A stretch of DNA of 64,000 nt from Pseudomonas sp. 30_B (lineage in GTDB: Bacteria; Pseudomonadota; Gammaproteobacteria; Pseudomonadales; Pseudomonadaceae). Positions 1 through 8,079 of the stretch are shown here, piece by piece. Location: contig NZ_JAFGYY010000011.1 of assembly GCF_017491605.1 (NCBI RefSeq), positions 159,661 to 223,660 of the forward strand. Direction: 5' to 3'. The first letter of the stretch is position 1; each line of letters opens with the position of its first letter. Below the pieces are notes generated by a model. The model was given only the letters and a program-made list of their open reading frames with translations. It was not told the origin of the DNA and did not search any database. Made by a program: the position numbers and the translations under genes.

Positions 1-1944
1 CATGCTTTCGAACATCCGGTCGCAGAGGTCCTTGAGCCCCATGTCGCCGTAGCGTTCCGCCCAGCTGGCGACCAGCTGCGGCAGCGCGCGTGACAGCGGA
101 AGGTTCGCGTCGTAGTCGCGTTTGAAGCCCAGCAGCGCGTTCACCAACGTGCCCCACTTTCCCTTGGTCACACCAATGGAGAAGAGGAACAGCAGGGTGA
201 AGTCGGTGGTCTTCTCCACCACGATGCCCTGCTGCGCCAGGTAGGCCGTGAGCACCGCAGCGGGAATGCCGACCGGCATCAGCGCACCACTGGGCGAGAC
301 GCCCGGCGTCACCACCGAGACCTTGATCGGATCGAGCATGCAGTAGCCGTCCTCGATCTCGCCAAAACCGTGCCAGCGAGCGCCCGGCGCCAGGGTCCAG
401 CAACGCGGGTCGCCGACCAGCAGCTCCTCGTCCGCCTCAAAGAACCGCACCTTGCGGCCCGTCTTCGGATCACACACCTCATCGGGCTGCCAGGCGTCGA
501 AGAACCAGTCGCCCTGCTCGGCGAAGTCGTTGTTCAAGCGCGCCAGCAAACGACGGAATGCCACCGCCTCACGGATCGCATCAGTGGTCAGCGCCACCCC
601 GCCCTGTCCATCCATCATCGCTGCCGACACATCGTTGGAAGCGATGATCGCGTACTGCGGCGATGTGGAGGCGTGCATCATGAAGGACTCGTTGAAGCGC
701 GCGTGATCGACCGGGTTACGCCCATCGCGCACATGGATGAACGAGGCCTGGGACAACGCCGCCAACAGCTTGTGGGTGGATTGGGTGGCGAATACCGTGG
801 GGCGATCCGCCGTGTGCTCCGACGGGTCGCCATGCATGGCGTGGCGCTGGTGGTAGAGCGGGTTGAAGCGCGCGTAGCCGTACCAGGCTTCGTCGAAGTG
901 CAGGCGGTCCACACTCTGGCCGAGCAGTTCCTCGACCCGCGCCACGTTGTAGCAAAGGCCGTCGTAGGTGGAGTTGGTGATGATCGCGTGACGCGGCGTG
1001 GCTTCAATGCCCGTGTGCACCAGCGGGTTGTCGGCGATATGACGCTTCACCGCCACGGCCGTCAGGCGCTCGGACAGGATCGGGCCGATCAGGCCTAGAT
1101 GGTTGCGTGACGGCACCAGGTAGGTCGGGATCGCCCCTGACATGGTCATCGCATGCTCGGCCGACTTGTGGCAGTTGCGGTCGCACAGCGCAATCTGGTC
1201 GCGGGTGACGCTGGCCATCAGGATGACCCGGTTGGAGGTCGAGGAACCGTTGGTGACGTGGTAGCTGCGGTGGGCGCCGAACACCCGCGCAGCGTAGCGC
1301 TCGCTTTCGCCGATGGGGCCGCTGTGGTCGAGCAGCGAGCCCAGGTCGCCGACGGAGATCGACAGGTCCGAGCGCAGCAACTCTTCACCGAAGAAATCGA
1401 AGAAGACGCGCCCGGCCGGGGCCTTGAGGAAGCCGGTGCCGCCGGTATGGCCCGGCGTGTGCCAGGAGTACTCGTAGACGCGAGAGAACTTCATCAGCGC
1501 CTTGAACATCGGTGGCAATACCACGTCGCGATAACGCTCGACGGCGGCAACGATCCGGCCACCAATGAAGTCGGTGGTGTCTTCCAGCAGCCAGATGAAA
1601 TCGTCCGACTGGCGCAGCGCCTTCAGGTCGATAGAAGCTGCGTTGCCGCGCGATGCCATGAGGAAGACAGGCAGCTGCGCATGCCGCTGGCGCAACCTGT
1701 CCAGCACCGGCTGCGCCCCGTCGGGCAACTCCCAGTTCAGCAGCACGCATTGCAGGGCCGGGTTCGAATCGATGACGGCACAGGCGTCGTCGGCGGTCGC
1801 AGCGAGCAGCACGGTCACGCCACGCCGTTCGAGATCCTGAACCAGCGCACGAGCAGCTCGCCCCGCTGACGAGGGCTGCTCCAGCGCCTCGTGGACCATC
1901 AGCACCACGACATCCAGTGTGTTCTTGGTAACGGACTCGGACAT
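1..1944 (-). CDS. adiA: Biodegradative arginine decarboxylase AdiA (3' end off window)
   Basis: PLP-dependent decarboxylase turning arginine into agmatine and CO2 with proton consumption; cytoplasmic partner of the AdiC antiporter. The visible 648 codons read without a stop: an N-terminal receiver-like wing domain, then the aspartate-aminotransferase-fold core. Conserved blocks match E. coli AdiA closely (YSWHTPGHTGG, DRLHFDEAWYGYARFNP), closer than to the Pseudomonas lysine decarboxylase LdcA type. The PLP Schiff-base lysine is K392 in STHKLL. The His usually found four residues before this lysine is Gln here (ATQSTHK). About 100 C-terminal residues lie left of position 1. It follows adiC by 100 bp in the same direction, so co-transcription is likely. 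The specific arginine assignment rests on family likeness and on the adiC neighbour. Confidence 0.88.
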   Translation of the reverse strand, partial: MSESVTKNTLDVVVLMVHEALEQPSSAGRAARALVQDLERRGVTVLLAATADDACAVIDSNPALQCVLLNWELPDGAQPVLDRLRQRHAQLPVFLMASRGNAASIDLKALRQSDDFIWLLEDTTDFIGGRIVAAVERYRDVVLPPMFKALMKFSRVYEYSWHTPGHTGGTGFLKAPAGRVFFDFFGEELLRSDLSISVGDLGSLLDHSGPIGESERYAARVFGAHRSYHVTNGSSTSNRVILMASVTRDQIALCDRNCHKSAEHAMTMSGAIPTYLVPSRNHLGLIGPILSERLTAVAVKRHIADNPLVHTGIEATPRHAIITNSTYDGLCYNVARVEELLGQSVDRLHFDEAWYGYARFNPLYHQRHAMHGDPSEHTADRPTVFATQSTHKLLAALSQASFIHVRDGRNPVDHARFNESFMMHASTSPQYAIIASNDVSAAMMDGQGGVALTTDAIREAVAFRRLLARLNNDFAEQGDWFFDAWQPDEVCDPKTGRKVRFFEADEELLVGDPRCWTLAPGARWHGFGEIEDGYCMLDPIKVSVVTPGVSPSGALMPVGIPAAVLTAYLAQQGIVVEKTTDFTLLFLFSIGVTKGKWGTLVNALLGFKRDYDANLPLSRALPQLVASWAERYGDMGLKDLCDRMFESM

Positions 1945-2044
1945 GGAAACTCCTTGAATCGGCTGGCGGCACTCGAGCCGCCAGCCAGGCAGGCGCCTGC
2001 CCCGCCTTCAGCGCCATCGGAGAAGGCGCGTGCAGGCGAAGGGA

Positions 2045-3556
2045 TCAGTTGGAGGCGGGTACCACGGCGGCCGGTGCGGCAGCGATGGTGGAGACGGCGG
2101 CTGCCGGTTGCGGCACCCGCGGACGCAGGTTGAGGTTGTCGTGGCGGCCGACCGAGACCCAGAACATCGCCACCAGCGCGAGGATGGTCAGCGCCAGGGT
2201 GCCGAAGCGGATCCAGCCCGGCGAGACGCCGCCCGGATGCACGCCGGTTTCCTCGACGGTGCGCATGCTGTTGATCGACAGCTCGTAGAAGATGATCGTG
2301 GAGACCACGAAGATCAGCGACCAGCGCGTCTGCTCGCCATCGGAGCCAACCATCGCCCAAAGGCTGTAGATCGCCGCGATGATGCCGACGAAGGTATAGA
2401 AGCCATACTGCCGCGCCGGCATTTTCTGATAGCCCATCACCTTGATGGCGATGGCCGAGTAGATGTAGGGCAGCAGCGTCATGATCACCGCGATGGAAGC
2501 GATCTTGCCGAACTGCTCGCTGGCGGTGGGCGACATGGTCGCCAGCACCTGGATGCTCATGATCGCCGCGACGATGGCCAGGCCTGCCGAGGGCACGCCC
2601 TTGGCGTTGACCTTGGCGAAGACCTTGCCGAACAGACCGTCATCCGCTGCCGCCTTGGCGGTCTGCCCGACCAACAGCGTCCAGCCGGCCAGCGAGCCGA
2701 GGCAACCGATCGCCGCGCAGAGGGCCACGATGTTGGCGGCGGTATCACCCAGCGCCAGACGCGCCGCATCGGCGAAGGGGGCACTGGAGGCGAGCAGGTC
2801 CTTGTTCGGGATCATGCCCATGATCGCCGTGGAGCTGAGCACGTAGCAGACCGCTGCGATCAGCACGCCGCCGACGGTCGCGATCGGCACGTTGCGCGCC
2901 GGGTCGCGCACCACGCCCGCCGAAACCGAAGCGCTCTCCACACCGATGAAGGCCCACAGCGTGTAGTTCAGCGTCGAACCCACAGCCTCGAAGCCGCTCT
3001 TGCCGGACACGTTCCAGCCGGCTTGGTAGATGTCGCCGCTGAACCAGAACCAGCCCAGCAGCGCCATGCCGATGATGGGGAACAGGGCGAAGATCGTAGT
3101 GAACGACTGCAGCTTGCCGACCACCGACGGACCGAGGATGTTCGCGTAGGTGAAGAACCAGATCACCGCAATCTGCGCCAGGGCGGACACCAGCGGGTCT
3201 TTCAAGCTGGGGAAGAAGTGAGAGAGGTAGCCCAGGCCGGCGACCGCGAGGCCGACGTTGCCCACCACGTTGGCCAACCAGTAGATCAGGTTGGTCTGGT
3301 AACCCATGTAGTTGCCGAAGGACTTCTTCGTATAGGCGTAGGGGCCGCCCGCCGCAGGATCGATCGCCGATAACTTGGCGAAGACCAGAGCCAGCGACAC
3401 GGCGCCGACGATGGTGATGAACCACCCGTAGAGGGCGATGCCACCGGTGGTGGCGAGGTTGGCCGGGAGCATGAAAACCCCCGAGCCCATCATGTTTCCC
3501 GCCACCATCAGGGTGGCCGCCACCACCCCGATCTTGTTGCTGTCGGCTTGTTCCAT
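2045..3556 (-). CDS. adiC: Arginine:agmatine antiporter AdiC
   Basis: APC-superfamily inner-membrane exchanger that imports arginine and exports agmatine, completing the proton-consuming cycle with AdiA. The 503-residue protein has about 12 hydrophobic segments and the AdiC substrate motif GNMMGSGVF at residues 20-28. It keeps the LWAFIGVES block, with the tryptophan and gating glutamate used in E. coli AdiC, and LGSLAGWTLLVGQ with the substrate-stacking tryptophan. An upstream GTG at 3583 would extend it by nine residues. I prefer ATG 3556 because it has GGAG seven bases upstream and aligns with AdiC. That GGAG lies in the 3' arm of a perfect hairpin. The C-terminus carries an Ala/Val/Pro-rich extension. 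Confidence 0.9.
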   Translation of the reverse strand: MEQADSNKIGVVAATLMVAGNMMGSGVFMLPANLATTGGIALYGWFITIVGAVSLALVFAKLSAIDPAAGGPYAYTKKSFGNYMGYQTNLIYWLANVVGNVGLAVAGLGYLSHFFPSLKDPLVSALAQIAVIWFFTYANILGPSVVGKLQSFTTIFALFPIIGMALLGWFWFSGDIYQAGWNVSGKSGFEAVGSTLNYTLWAFIGVESASVSAGVVRDPARNVPIATVGGVLIAAVCYVLSSTAIMGMIPNKDLLASSAPFADAARLALGDTAANIVALCAAIGCLGSLAGWTLLVGQTAKAAADDGLFGKVFAKVNAKGVPSAGLAIVAAIMSIQVLATMSPTASEQFGKIASIAVIMTLLPYIYSAIAIKVMGYQKMPARQYGFYTFVGIIAAIYSLWAMVGSDGEQTRWSLIFVVSTIIFYELSINSMRTVEETGVHPGGVSPGWIRFGTLALTILALVAMFWVSVGRHDNLNLRPRVPQPAAAVSTIAAAPAAVVPASN

Positions 3557-3558
3557 AG

Positions 3559-3584
3559 CGTGACTCCAGGAAAGTGGAGTCACG
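3559..3584 (-). promoter_or_regulatory. Perfect 9-bp hairpin covering the adiC ribosome binding site
   Basis: Arms 3559-3567 (CGTGACTCC) and 3576-3584 (GGAGTCACG) are exact reverse complements with an 8-nt loop. On the minus-strand transcript the 3' arm contains the GGAG Shine-Dalgarno of adiC and ends two bases before the ATG. The hairpin would therefore occlude ribosome binding. It could equally be a DNA operator for a dimeric regulator. Confidence 0.55.
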
Positions 3585-3719
3585 ATTCTTGTGCCGCCGC
3601 CAAGGGCCTCGAAATCGCTCGGATTCCCAAAGCACAGGCCGAAAATTCCTTAGGCAGCAAATAATGAAATAGCGCTGTTCCAGGGGAGCGGGCTCACAAT
3701 CTGGATAATGCCCTCGCTG

Positions 3720-4271
3720 CTAGCGCGGCACTTCCTTGCCGTCGGCAGCAATGCTCACCGGCTCCTGCACCTGGCGCGTGGCGGGGATCTCCCGCGAGCC
3801 CAGCTCATTGCCCACCAGGTTCAGCGGGCCGGCGCCCTCCCCAGCGTTGTGCTGGAACTTGGGCGGTGTGTGGCTTTCGTCGTAGCGCAGGTAGTAGACC
3901 TGGCCAGCCTTGGCCTCCAGGGCGAAGCCTGAGATCAGAGTGAAGTCCAGGGTGCCACCGGCAAAGAAGGTCCAGAAGCTGCCCAGCAGCGGGCGGCGCA
4001 TCTGCAATGGATAACTGCCCGGCTCGAAACTCATGGCGAAATAGCCGTTGCTCGGCAGGCTGCCGATCAGCTCATCGTTGAGGAACAGCCCCGGCGCTTC
4101 CAGCTCCTCGTCGGACCACTGGTTCTGCGGGCGGTAGATGTACACCGTCGCACGCTGTGGATCGCTCGGCTGCGCGCTGAACATCGGGCCGTCCAGGGCA
4201 CCGAAGAACGCACCGGGCGAACTGCAGCCGGCCAGCAGCAGGAGGAAGGCGCACAGGGCCAGTCGGAGCAT
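3720..4271 (-). CDS. DUF2846-family lipoprotein
   Basis: Predicted secreted lipoprotein of 183 residues. A short hydrophobic signal peptide ends in the lipobox LLAGC (Cys15). The mature part contains RATVYIYRPQN and a glycine/aromatic-rich centre as in DUF2846 proteins of unknown function. No catalytic residues are evident. A GGTTATGC hairpin lies 17 bp upstream of the start. The gene faces adiC on the same strand but 163 bp separate them, so it is probably its own unit. Confidence 0.75.
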   Translation of the reverse strand: MLRLALCAFLLLLAGCSSPGAFFGALDGPMFSAQPSDPQRATVYIYRPQNQWSDEELEAPGLFLNDELIGSLPSNGYFAMSFEPGSYPLQMRRPLLGSFWTFFAGGTLDFTLISGFALEAKAGQVYYLRYDESHTPPKFQHNAGEGAGPLNLVGNELGSREIPATRQVQEPVSIAADGKEVPR

Positions 4272-4287
4272 GGGGTGTCCCTCTTAT

Positions 4288-4308
4288 GGTTATGCCCGGA
4301 GCATAACC
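4288..4308. promoter_or_regulatory. Inverted repeat GGTTATGC-N5-GCATAACC upstream of lipoprotein gene
   Basis: Perfect 8-bp arms 4288-4295 and 4301-4308, just upstream of the lipoprotein start at 4271. The same GGTTATGCC word recurs at 4358-4366. The layout suggests an operator with an extra half-site, but the regulator is unknown. Confidence 0.4.
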
Positions 4309-4455
4309 AGGGCACCGCGCCTTGCCACCCGTCGAAAGTCCGGGTCGACCACTTCGCGGTTATGCCAAAACCAGCGGCAACGGGCAGTCTCGAGTTTGAC
4401 GCCTTCTCGCCTGCTGTAAATCTTGCCGCTTTCTCCAACTTTGCGGGAGGCCGAA

Positions 4456-4662
4456 ATGACGACATCTGCCAATGAGCGACAGCAAGCCACGATGGAGATC
4501 GAACAAGCTTGGGAGGAGTTCCGCGCGACTGGCCAGTACGCCAAACCAGAAGACGTAGAGGACTGGCTAAATAGCTGGGGAAGCAAGGACGAGCAGCCGC
4601 TCCCACTCACCACCAGCGCGAAGCCGCTTACTGAGTCAGCACCTTCAACCGCTCCGGCGTGA
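4456..4662 (+). CDS. Small acidic protein, RHH/CopG-antitoxin-like tail
   Basis: 68-residue protein from ATG 4456, preceded by GCGGGAGG at suitable spacing; an in-frame start at 4423 lacks a good ribosome site. The sequence MTTSANERQQATMEIEQAWEEF, then KPEDVEDWLNSWG, resembles the C-terminal tail of CopG-type antitoxins (helix, then DVxxWLxSWG). The ribbon-helix-helix half is absent, so antitoxin function is doubtful. Its last 35 bp overlap the 3' end of the convergent nitrilase gene. No toxin gene is adjacent. Confidence 0.6.
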   Translation: MTTSANERQQATMEIEQAWEEFRATGQYAKPEDVEDWLNSWGSKDEQPLPLTTSAKPLTESAPSTAPA

Positions 4663-5518
4663 ACTGCTCCGGCCAGTCGCGGCGGGTAAATACCTGCCCT
4701 TCGCGGCGAACCCGGCGTACTTCGTCCAGGTCCAGGTCGTGCAGCAACCAGCGGCTTTCCGAGGGCATCAACTCCTCGCTCAGCGCCAGCACGCCATTGG
4801 CTGGCATGCCGTAGTCCGGCGGCACGTAGAGGCCGGCGCGGCCGACGTTCTCGTCCAGGGCCGGCGACCAGGGCGCGAGGCCCACGGTGGGCGAATGCAG
4901 CACCGCGATCTGGTTCTCCAGCGCACGCGCCTGGGCGCCGATACGCACGCGGTGGTAGCCGGCCTCGGTATCGGTGCAACTGGGTGCGAGGATCAGGTCC
5001 ACCTCCTGCTCGGCGAGGGTACGCGCCAGCAGCGGGAATTCGTTGTCGTAGCAGATCAGGATGCCCAGCCGGCCAAATTCCGTCTCGAACACGCGCAAGC
5101 CTTCGCCACCGACGATGTTCCACTGCTCGCGTTCGAAGCGCGTCATCAGCAGCTTGTCCTGGGTGCCGAGCAGGCCATTGGGGCCGAACAGCCAGGCGCG
5201 GTTGCGGTAGCGGTCGTCCGCGTCGAGCTCCGGTGCGGAGCCCGGCACGAAGTAGAGGTTCATGCGCCGCGCGATGGATTCGCACAGCGTCAACCACTTG
5301 GGCAGCCAAGGCTGCAGGCCGGCGATGGAGCCGTGCAGATCGCTGCGCACCGCCGTCGGCAGCAGGCCACTCAGCACCAGTCCGGCATATTCGGGCAGCA
5401 CCAGCAGACGCGCGCCCTGCCCCGCGGCTTCGGCGCAGAGGTTTTCCAGGTGCTGCGCGTAGGCCTCCCAGTTTTCGTGCAACTCGATGGCGTACTGGCA
5501 GGCGGCAACACGGATCAT
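4628..5518 (-). CDS. Carbon-nitrogen hydrolase (nitrilase superfamily)
   Basis: 296-residue cytoplasmic enzyme hydrolysing a nitrile or amide C-N bond; substrate unknown. The Glu-Lys-Cys catalytic triad is visible: E43 in LPEYAG, K122 in TQDKLLM and C156 in LICYDNEFP. Length is typical of a single-domain family member. Its ATG overlaps the stop of the upstream acetyltransferase gene (ATGA at 5518), so the two are translationally coupled. Amidase (omega-amidase or N-carbamoyl hydrolase-like) activity is more likely than true nitrilase activity, but the sequence does not settle it. Confidence 0.85.
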   Translation of the reverse strand: MIRVAACQYAIELHENWEAYAQHLENLCAEAAGQGARLLVLPEYAGLVLSGLLPTAVRSDLHGSIAGLQPWLPKWLTLCESIARRMNLYFVPGSAPELDADDRYRNRAWLFGPNGLLGTQDKLLMTRFEREQWNIVGGEGLRVFETEFGRLGILICYDNEFPLLARTLAEQEVDLILAPSCTDTEAGYHRVRIGAQARALENQIAVLHSPTVGLAPWSPALDENVGRAGLYVPPDYGMPANGVLALSEELMPSESRWLLHDLDLDEVRRVRREGQVFTRRDWPEQFTPERLKVLTQ

Positions 5519-6111
5519 CAGGTCAGCTCCTTGAGCCAGAAGGACATGGGCTTGGCGCTTTCGCCCGACTCGCCAACGTCGCGCCAGTGGTACTCGGTGT
5601 GCAGCTCCGGATGGGGAGTGAAGCCACGGCGCCGCCAGAACTCATCCAGCGTCCGGTAACCGGCGGGGCGCGCCGGATGGTCCGGCGGCCGCTGCACCGC
5701 GCAGAAGGCGCACCAGTCGAAGCGTTGCAGCCCCCGCGCATAACGCTCGCGCTCCTCGAAGAAGCGCAGGCCCAGGCCGGTATTGCGGTAGGCCGGCAAC
5801 AGCACCGATTCGCCGAAGTAGAAGATGCGCTCGGGGTTCCAGCCCTGCTCGAGGAAGGGCCGCTGGAACTCGTCGGTCTCGTCCGCCAGCGGCAGGCCGG
5901 TGGAGGCGCCGACCACATGGTCCCCATCGAGCACCAGCACGCACAGGCTCCAGGGCGAGCGCACGTAGGTATCCAGGTAGTTCGCCTCGTATTCCGGAGT
6001 GCCTTCGTAGAGATAGGGGAACTCGCGGAACACGGTAATCCGCAGGCGCGCCAGATCATCGATGAAGGGGCGGATGGCGCCGCCGCTGAGCAGGCGGATG
6101 TCCGTGGGCAT
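5518..6111 (-). CDS. GNAT-family N-acetyltransferase
   Basis: 197-residue predicted acetyl-CoA-dependent acyltransferase. The core shows ESVLLPAYRNTGLGLRFFEERE at about residues 98-119, matching the GNAT motif A pyrophosphate loop, preceded by a beta-strand with VVGASTGLPL. The C-terminal part (RTLDEFWRRRGFTPHPELHTEYHWRD) is usual for stand-alone GNATs. It is first in a two-gene operon with the nitrilase. Together they could modify and then cleave a small amine or amide, which is inference from coupling only. Confidence 0.8.
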   Translation of the reverse strand: MPTDIRLLSGGAIRPFIDDLARLRITVFREFPYLYEGTPEYEANYLDTYVRSPWSLCVLVLDGDHVVGASTGLPLADETDEFQRPFLEQGWNPERIFYFGESVLLPAYRNTGLGLRFFEERERYARGLQRFDWCAFCAVQRPPDHPARPAGYRTLDEFWRRRGFTPHPELHTEYHWRDVGESGESAKPMSFWLKELT

Positions 6112-6220
6112 GGTCGTTTTCGTCCGCTGGATGCCGCAAACGGCAAAGTGATGGCTGACAGGTCAACCTATCATGGCCGACAAACCCGCCTTAAGCCCTA
6201 CCCGCGACAGGAGCATACCC

Positions 6221-6619
6221 ATGCACGCCAAGGCCCTGATCAGTGCCTACTACGCCGCCTTCAACGCCGGCGACATACCCACCTTCCTTGGCCTGCTGCA
6301 CGAGGAGGTGGTGCACGACATCAACCAAGGCGAACGCCAGCACGGCAAGGCGGCCTTCGCACGCTTCATGGAGCACATGAACCGCTGCTACCGCGAGCGT
6401 CTGGCGGATATCGTGGTGATGGTCAGCGACGACGGCACGCGCGGCGCGGCCGAGTTCGTGGTGCATGGCGAGTACCTGAGCACCGACGAGGGCCTGCCGC
6501 CGGCCAACGGGCAGACCTACGTGCTGCCGGCCGGCGCCTTCTTCGAGATCCGCGACGGCAAGGTCGCGCGGGTGACCAACTACTACAACCTAAACGACTG
6601 GCAGGCGCAGGTGGGTTGA
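6221..6619 (+). CDS. NTF2-like / SnoaL-like ketosteroid isomerase-related protein
   Basis: 132-residue single-domain protein of the cone-shaped NTF2 fold. Motifs include AYYAAFNAGDIPTFLGLLHEEVVHDINQG and the C-terminal FFEIRDGKVARVTNYYNL, typical of SnoaL-like polyketide-cyclase or isomerase relatives. The start at 6221 has GACAGGAG nine bases upstream; a more 5' ATG at 6173 has no such site. It is divergent from the GNAT-nitrilase pair with 109 bp between starts, suggesting a shared regulatory region. Substrate unknown. Confidence 0.8.
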   Translation: MHAKALISAYYAAFNAGDIPTFLGLLHEEVVHDINQGERQHGKAAFARFMEHMNRCYRERLADIVVMVSDDGTRGAAEFVVHGEYLSTDEGLPPANGQTYVLPAGAFFEIRDGKVARVTNYYNLNDWQAQVG

Positions 6620-6656
6620 GGTCGGCGCGCATCGTGATCCATCGGTGCATTGCAGC

Positions 6657-6727
6657 TCGCGGGCATGGCCCGCTCCTACAAGAGCAGCGGCACCGAGTTT
6701 CCCTGTAGGAGCGGGCCATGCCCGCGA
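6657..6727. repeat. Head-to-head REP pair
   Basis: Two Pseudomonas REP palindromes in opposite orientation: 6657-6680 and 6704-6727. Both carry the core GGAGCGGGCCATGCCCGC. They lie between the NTF2-like gene and the 3' end of the acyltransferase gene, so they sit at the ends of two convergent units. Confidence 0.85.
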
Positions 6728-6754
6728 ACCGTCGGCAAGGCCGACGGCAAAGGC

Positions 6755-8035
6755 TCAGGACTCCGTCACCACCCGCGACCGTGACGACGGCACCGGCAGC
6801 AAATGCCGCACCAGCCACTTGCGCACCGGCACCACGCAGCGCTCCTGCACCAGCACGCAGCTCGTTACCATGAACAGCAGGAACAGCGGGTACAGCCACA
6901 GCGACAGCTGCTGATGGGTCGCGGCGTCGACGCAGAAAGCCCAGTCGGCCAGACAGTCCCCCGGTGCGCGGATCAGCTTCTCGGTCCGCGAGAACAGAGT
7001 GAACAGCGGCACGTGCAGGGCGAACAACGACAGCGACGCCGCCCCCAGGCGCGGCGACCAGCGGCGGATCAGGCTGCTGCCGGAGTCGCGCGGCAACGCA
7101 CTGAGGTACACCAGCATCAACTGCGCCGGCAGCAGCAGGCCGTTGTGCAGCAGGAAGTACCAGAACTTGGCGCCGTGGGTGTAGAGGTAGTCCGCCACCA
7201 GGAAATTCAGCAGCACGAAGCCCCCCATGGCCAATGTCAGCCCGCGCCCCGGCGTGCGGCCGGCATCCTTGTACTGGCGGAACAGCCCGTAGGCGACGAT
7301 ACCGCTGAGGAACTCCGGCAGGCGCAACAGCGGGTTGCGGTGCAGCAGGCCGGTCCACGGCATGCCGTACTCCTGGCTGGCCACCACCAGCAGCGGCGGC
7401 ACCAGGTACAGCAGCCAGAGGATGATCAGCAGCCGCCACTTGTGCTGCACACGCGCCAGCCTAGGCGCCACATAGGGGAAGCAGAGGTAGAAGAAGAACA
7501 GCGTCGACAACGACCACAGCGGCGCGTTGAAGGTCAGGTAATACGGGTTCCATGCCTGCATCATGGTGAGCTGCAGGATGCTGTTGAACAGCAGCTCGCG
7601 GTCGCTCATCCAGTGATGGAACAGCTGCGGCTGCAGTCGCCCGATCACTTCGTTGGTGTCGTAGATGACGAAACGCGGCGTGGCCTGGTTGATGTCCGGG
7701 CCGATGCCCAGTCCACTGACAGTCAGCAGCACGGCGATGGTCAGCAGGATCGAGAAGATGTGCAGCGGGTATAGATTGGACAGCCGCTTGGTGAAGAAGC
7801 TGCGCGGGCTTTCGCGCAGTTGCCCGTCGCTCACGTAGACGTGGCAGAGCAGGAAGCCCGACAACACGAAGAAGGTGCTGGTGGCAAAGAACCCCAGGCT
7901 GGTCAGGTCGTCGAGGCCTGCGAACTTCTGCTCCGCCGGGTAGCTGTGCAGGGTGTGGTAGATCACCACGTAGATACCCAACAGGAAGCGCAGCCACTCC
8001 AGGCCGATGAATCGTTCCTTCTGAATCGTACTCAA
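6755..8035 (-). CDS. Membrane acyltransferase, OafA/YrhL (acyltransferase 3) family
   Basis: Integral membrane O-acyltransferase of 426 residues with about ten hydrophobic segments. The N-terminus GLEWLRFLLGIYVVIYHTLH carries the family's R...H pair in TM1, and FFVLSGFLLC follows. Such enzymes acetylate sugars of LPS, exopolysaccharide or other surface glycans. The proposed start is TTG 8035 with GGAG eight bases upstream, 44 bp after clsB. An ATG at 8131 would overlap clsB by 52 bp and add an unconserved stretch. It is last in the yceI-clsB-acyltransferase operon. Confidence 0.82.
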   Translation of the reverse strand: MSTIQKERFIGLEWLRFLLGIYVVIYHTLHSYPAEQKFAGLDDLTSLGFFATSTFFVLSGFLLCHVYVSDGQLRESPRSFFTKRLSNLYPLHIFSILLTIAVLLTVSGLGIGPDINQATPRFVIYDTNEVIGRLQPQLFHHWMSDRELLFNSILQLTMMQAWNPYYLTFNAPLWSLSTLFFFYLCFPYVAPRLARVQHKWRLLIILWLLYLVPPLLVVASQEYGMPWTGLLHRNPLLRLPEFLSGIVAYGLFRQYKDAGRTPGRGLTLAMGGFVLLNFLVADYLYTHGAKFWYFLLHNGLLLPAQLMLVYLSALPRDSGSSLIRRWSPRLGAASLSLFALHVPLFTLFSRTEKLIRAPGDCLADWAFCVDAATHQQLSLWLYPLFLLFMVTSCVLVQERCVVPVRKWLVRHLLPVPSSRSRVVTES

Positions 8036-8079
8036 CGCCGCTCTCCTATTCGAAAAACCGGTTAGGGCGCTCCGCCGGA

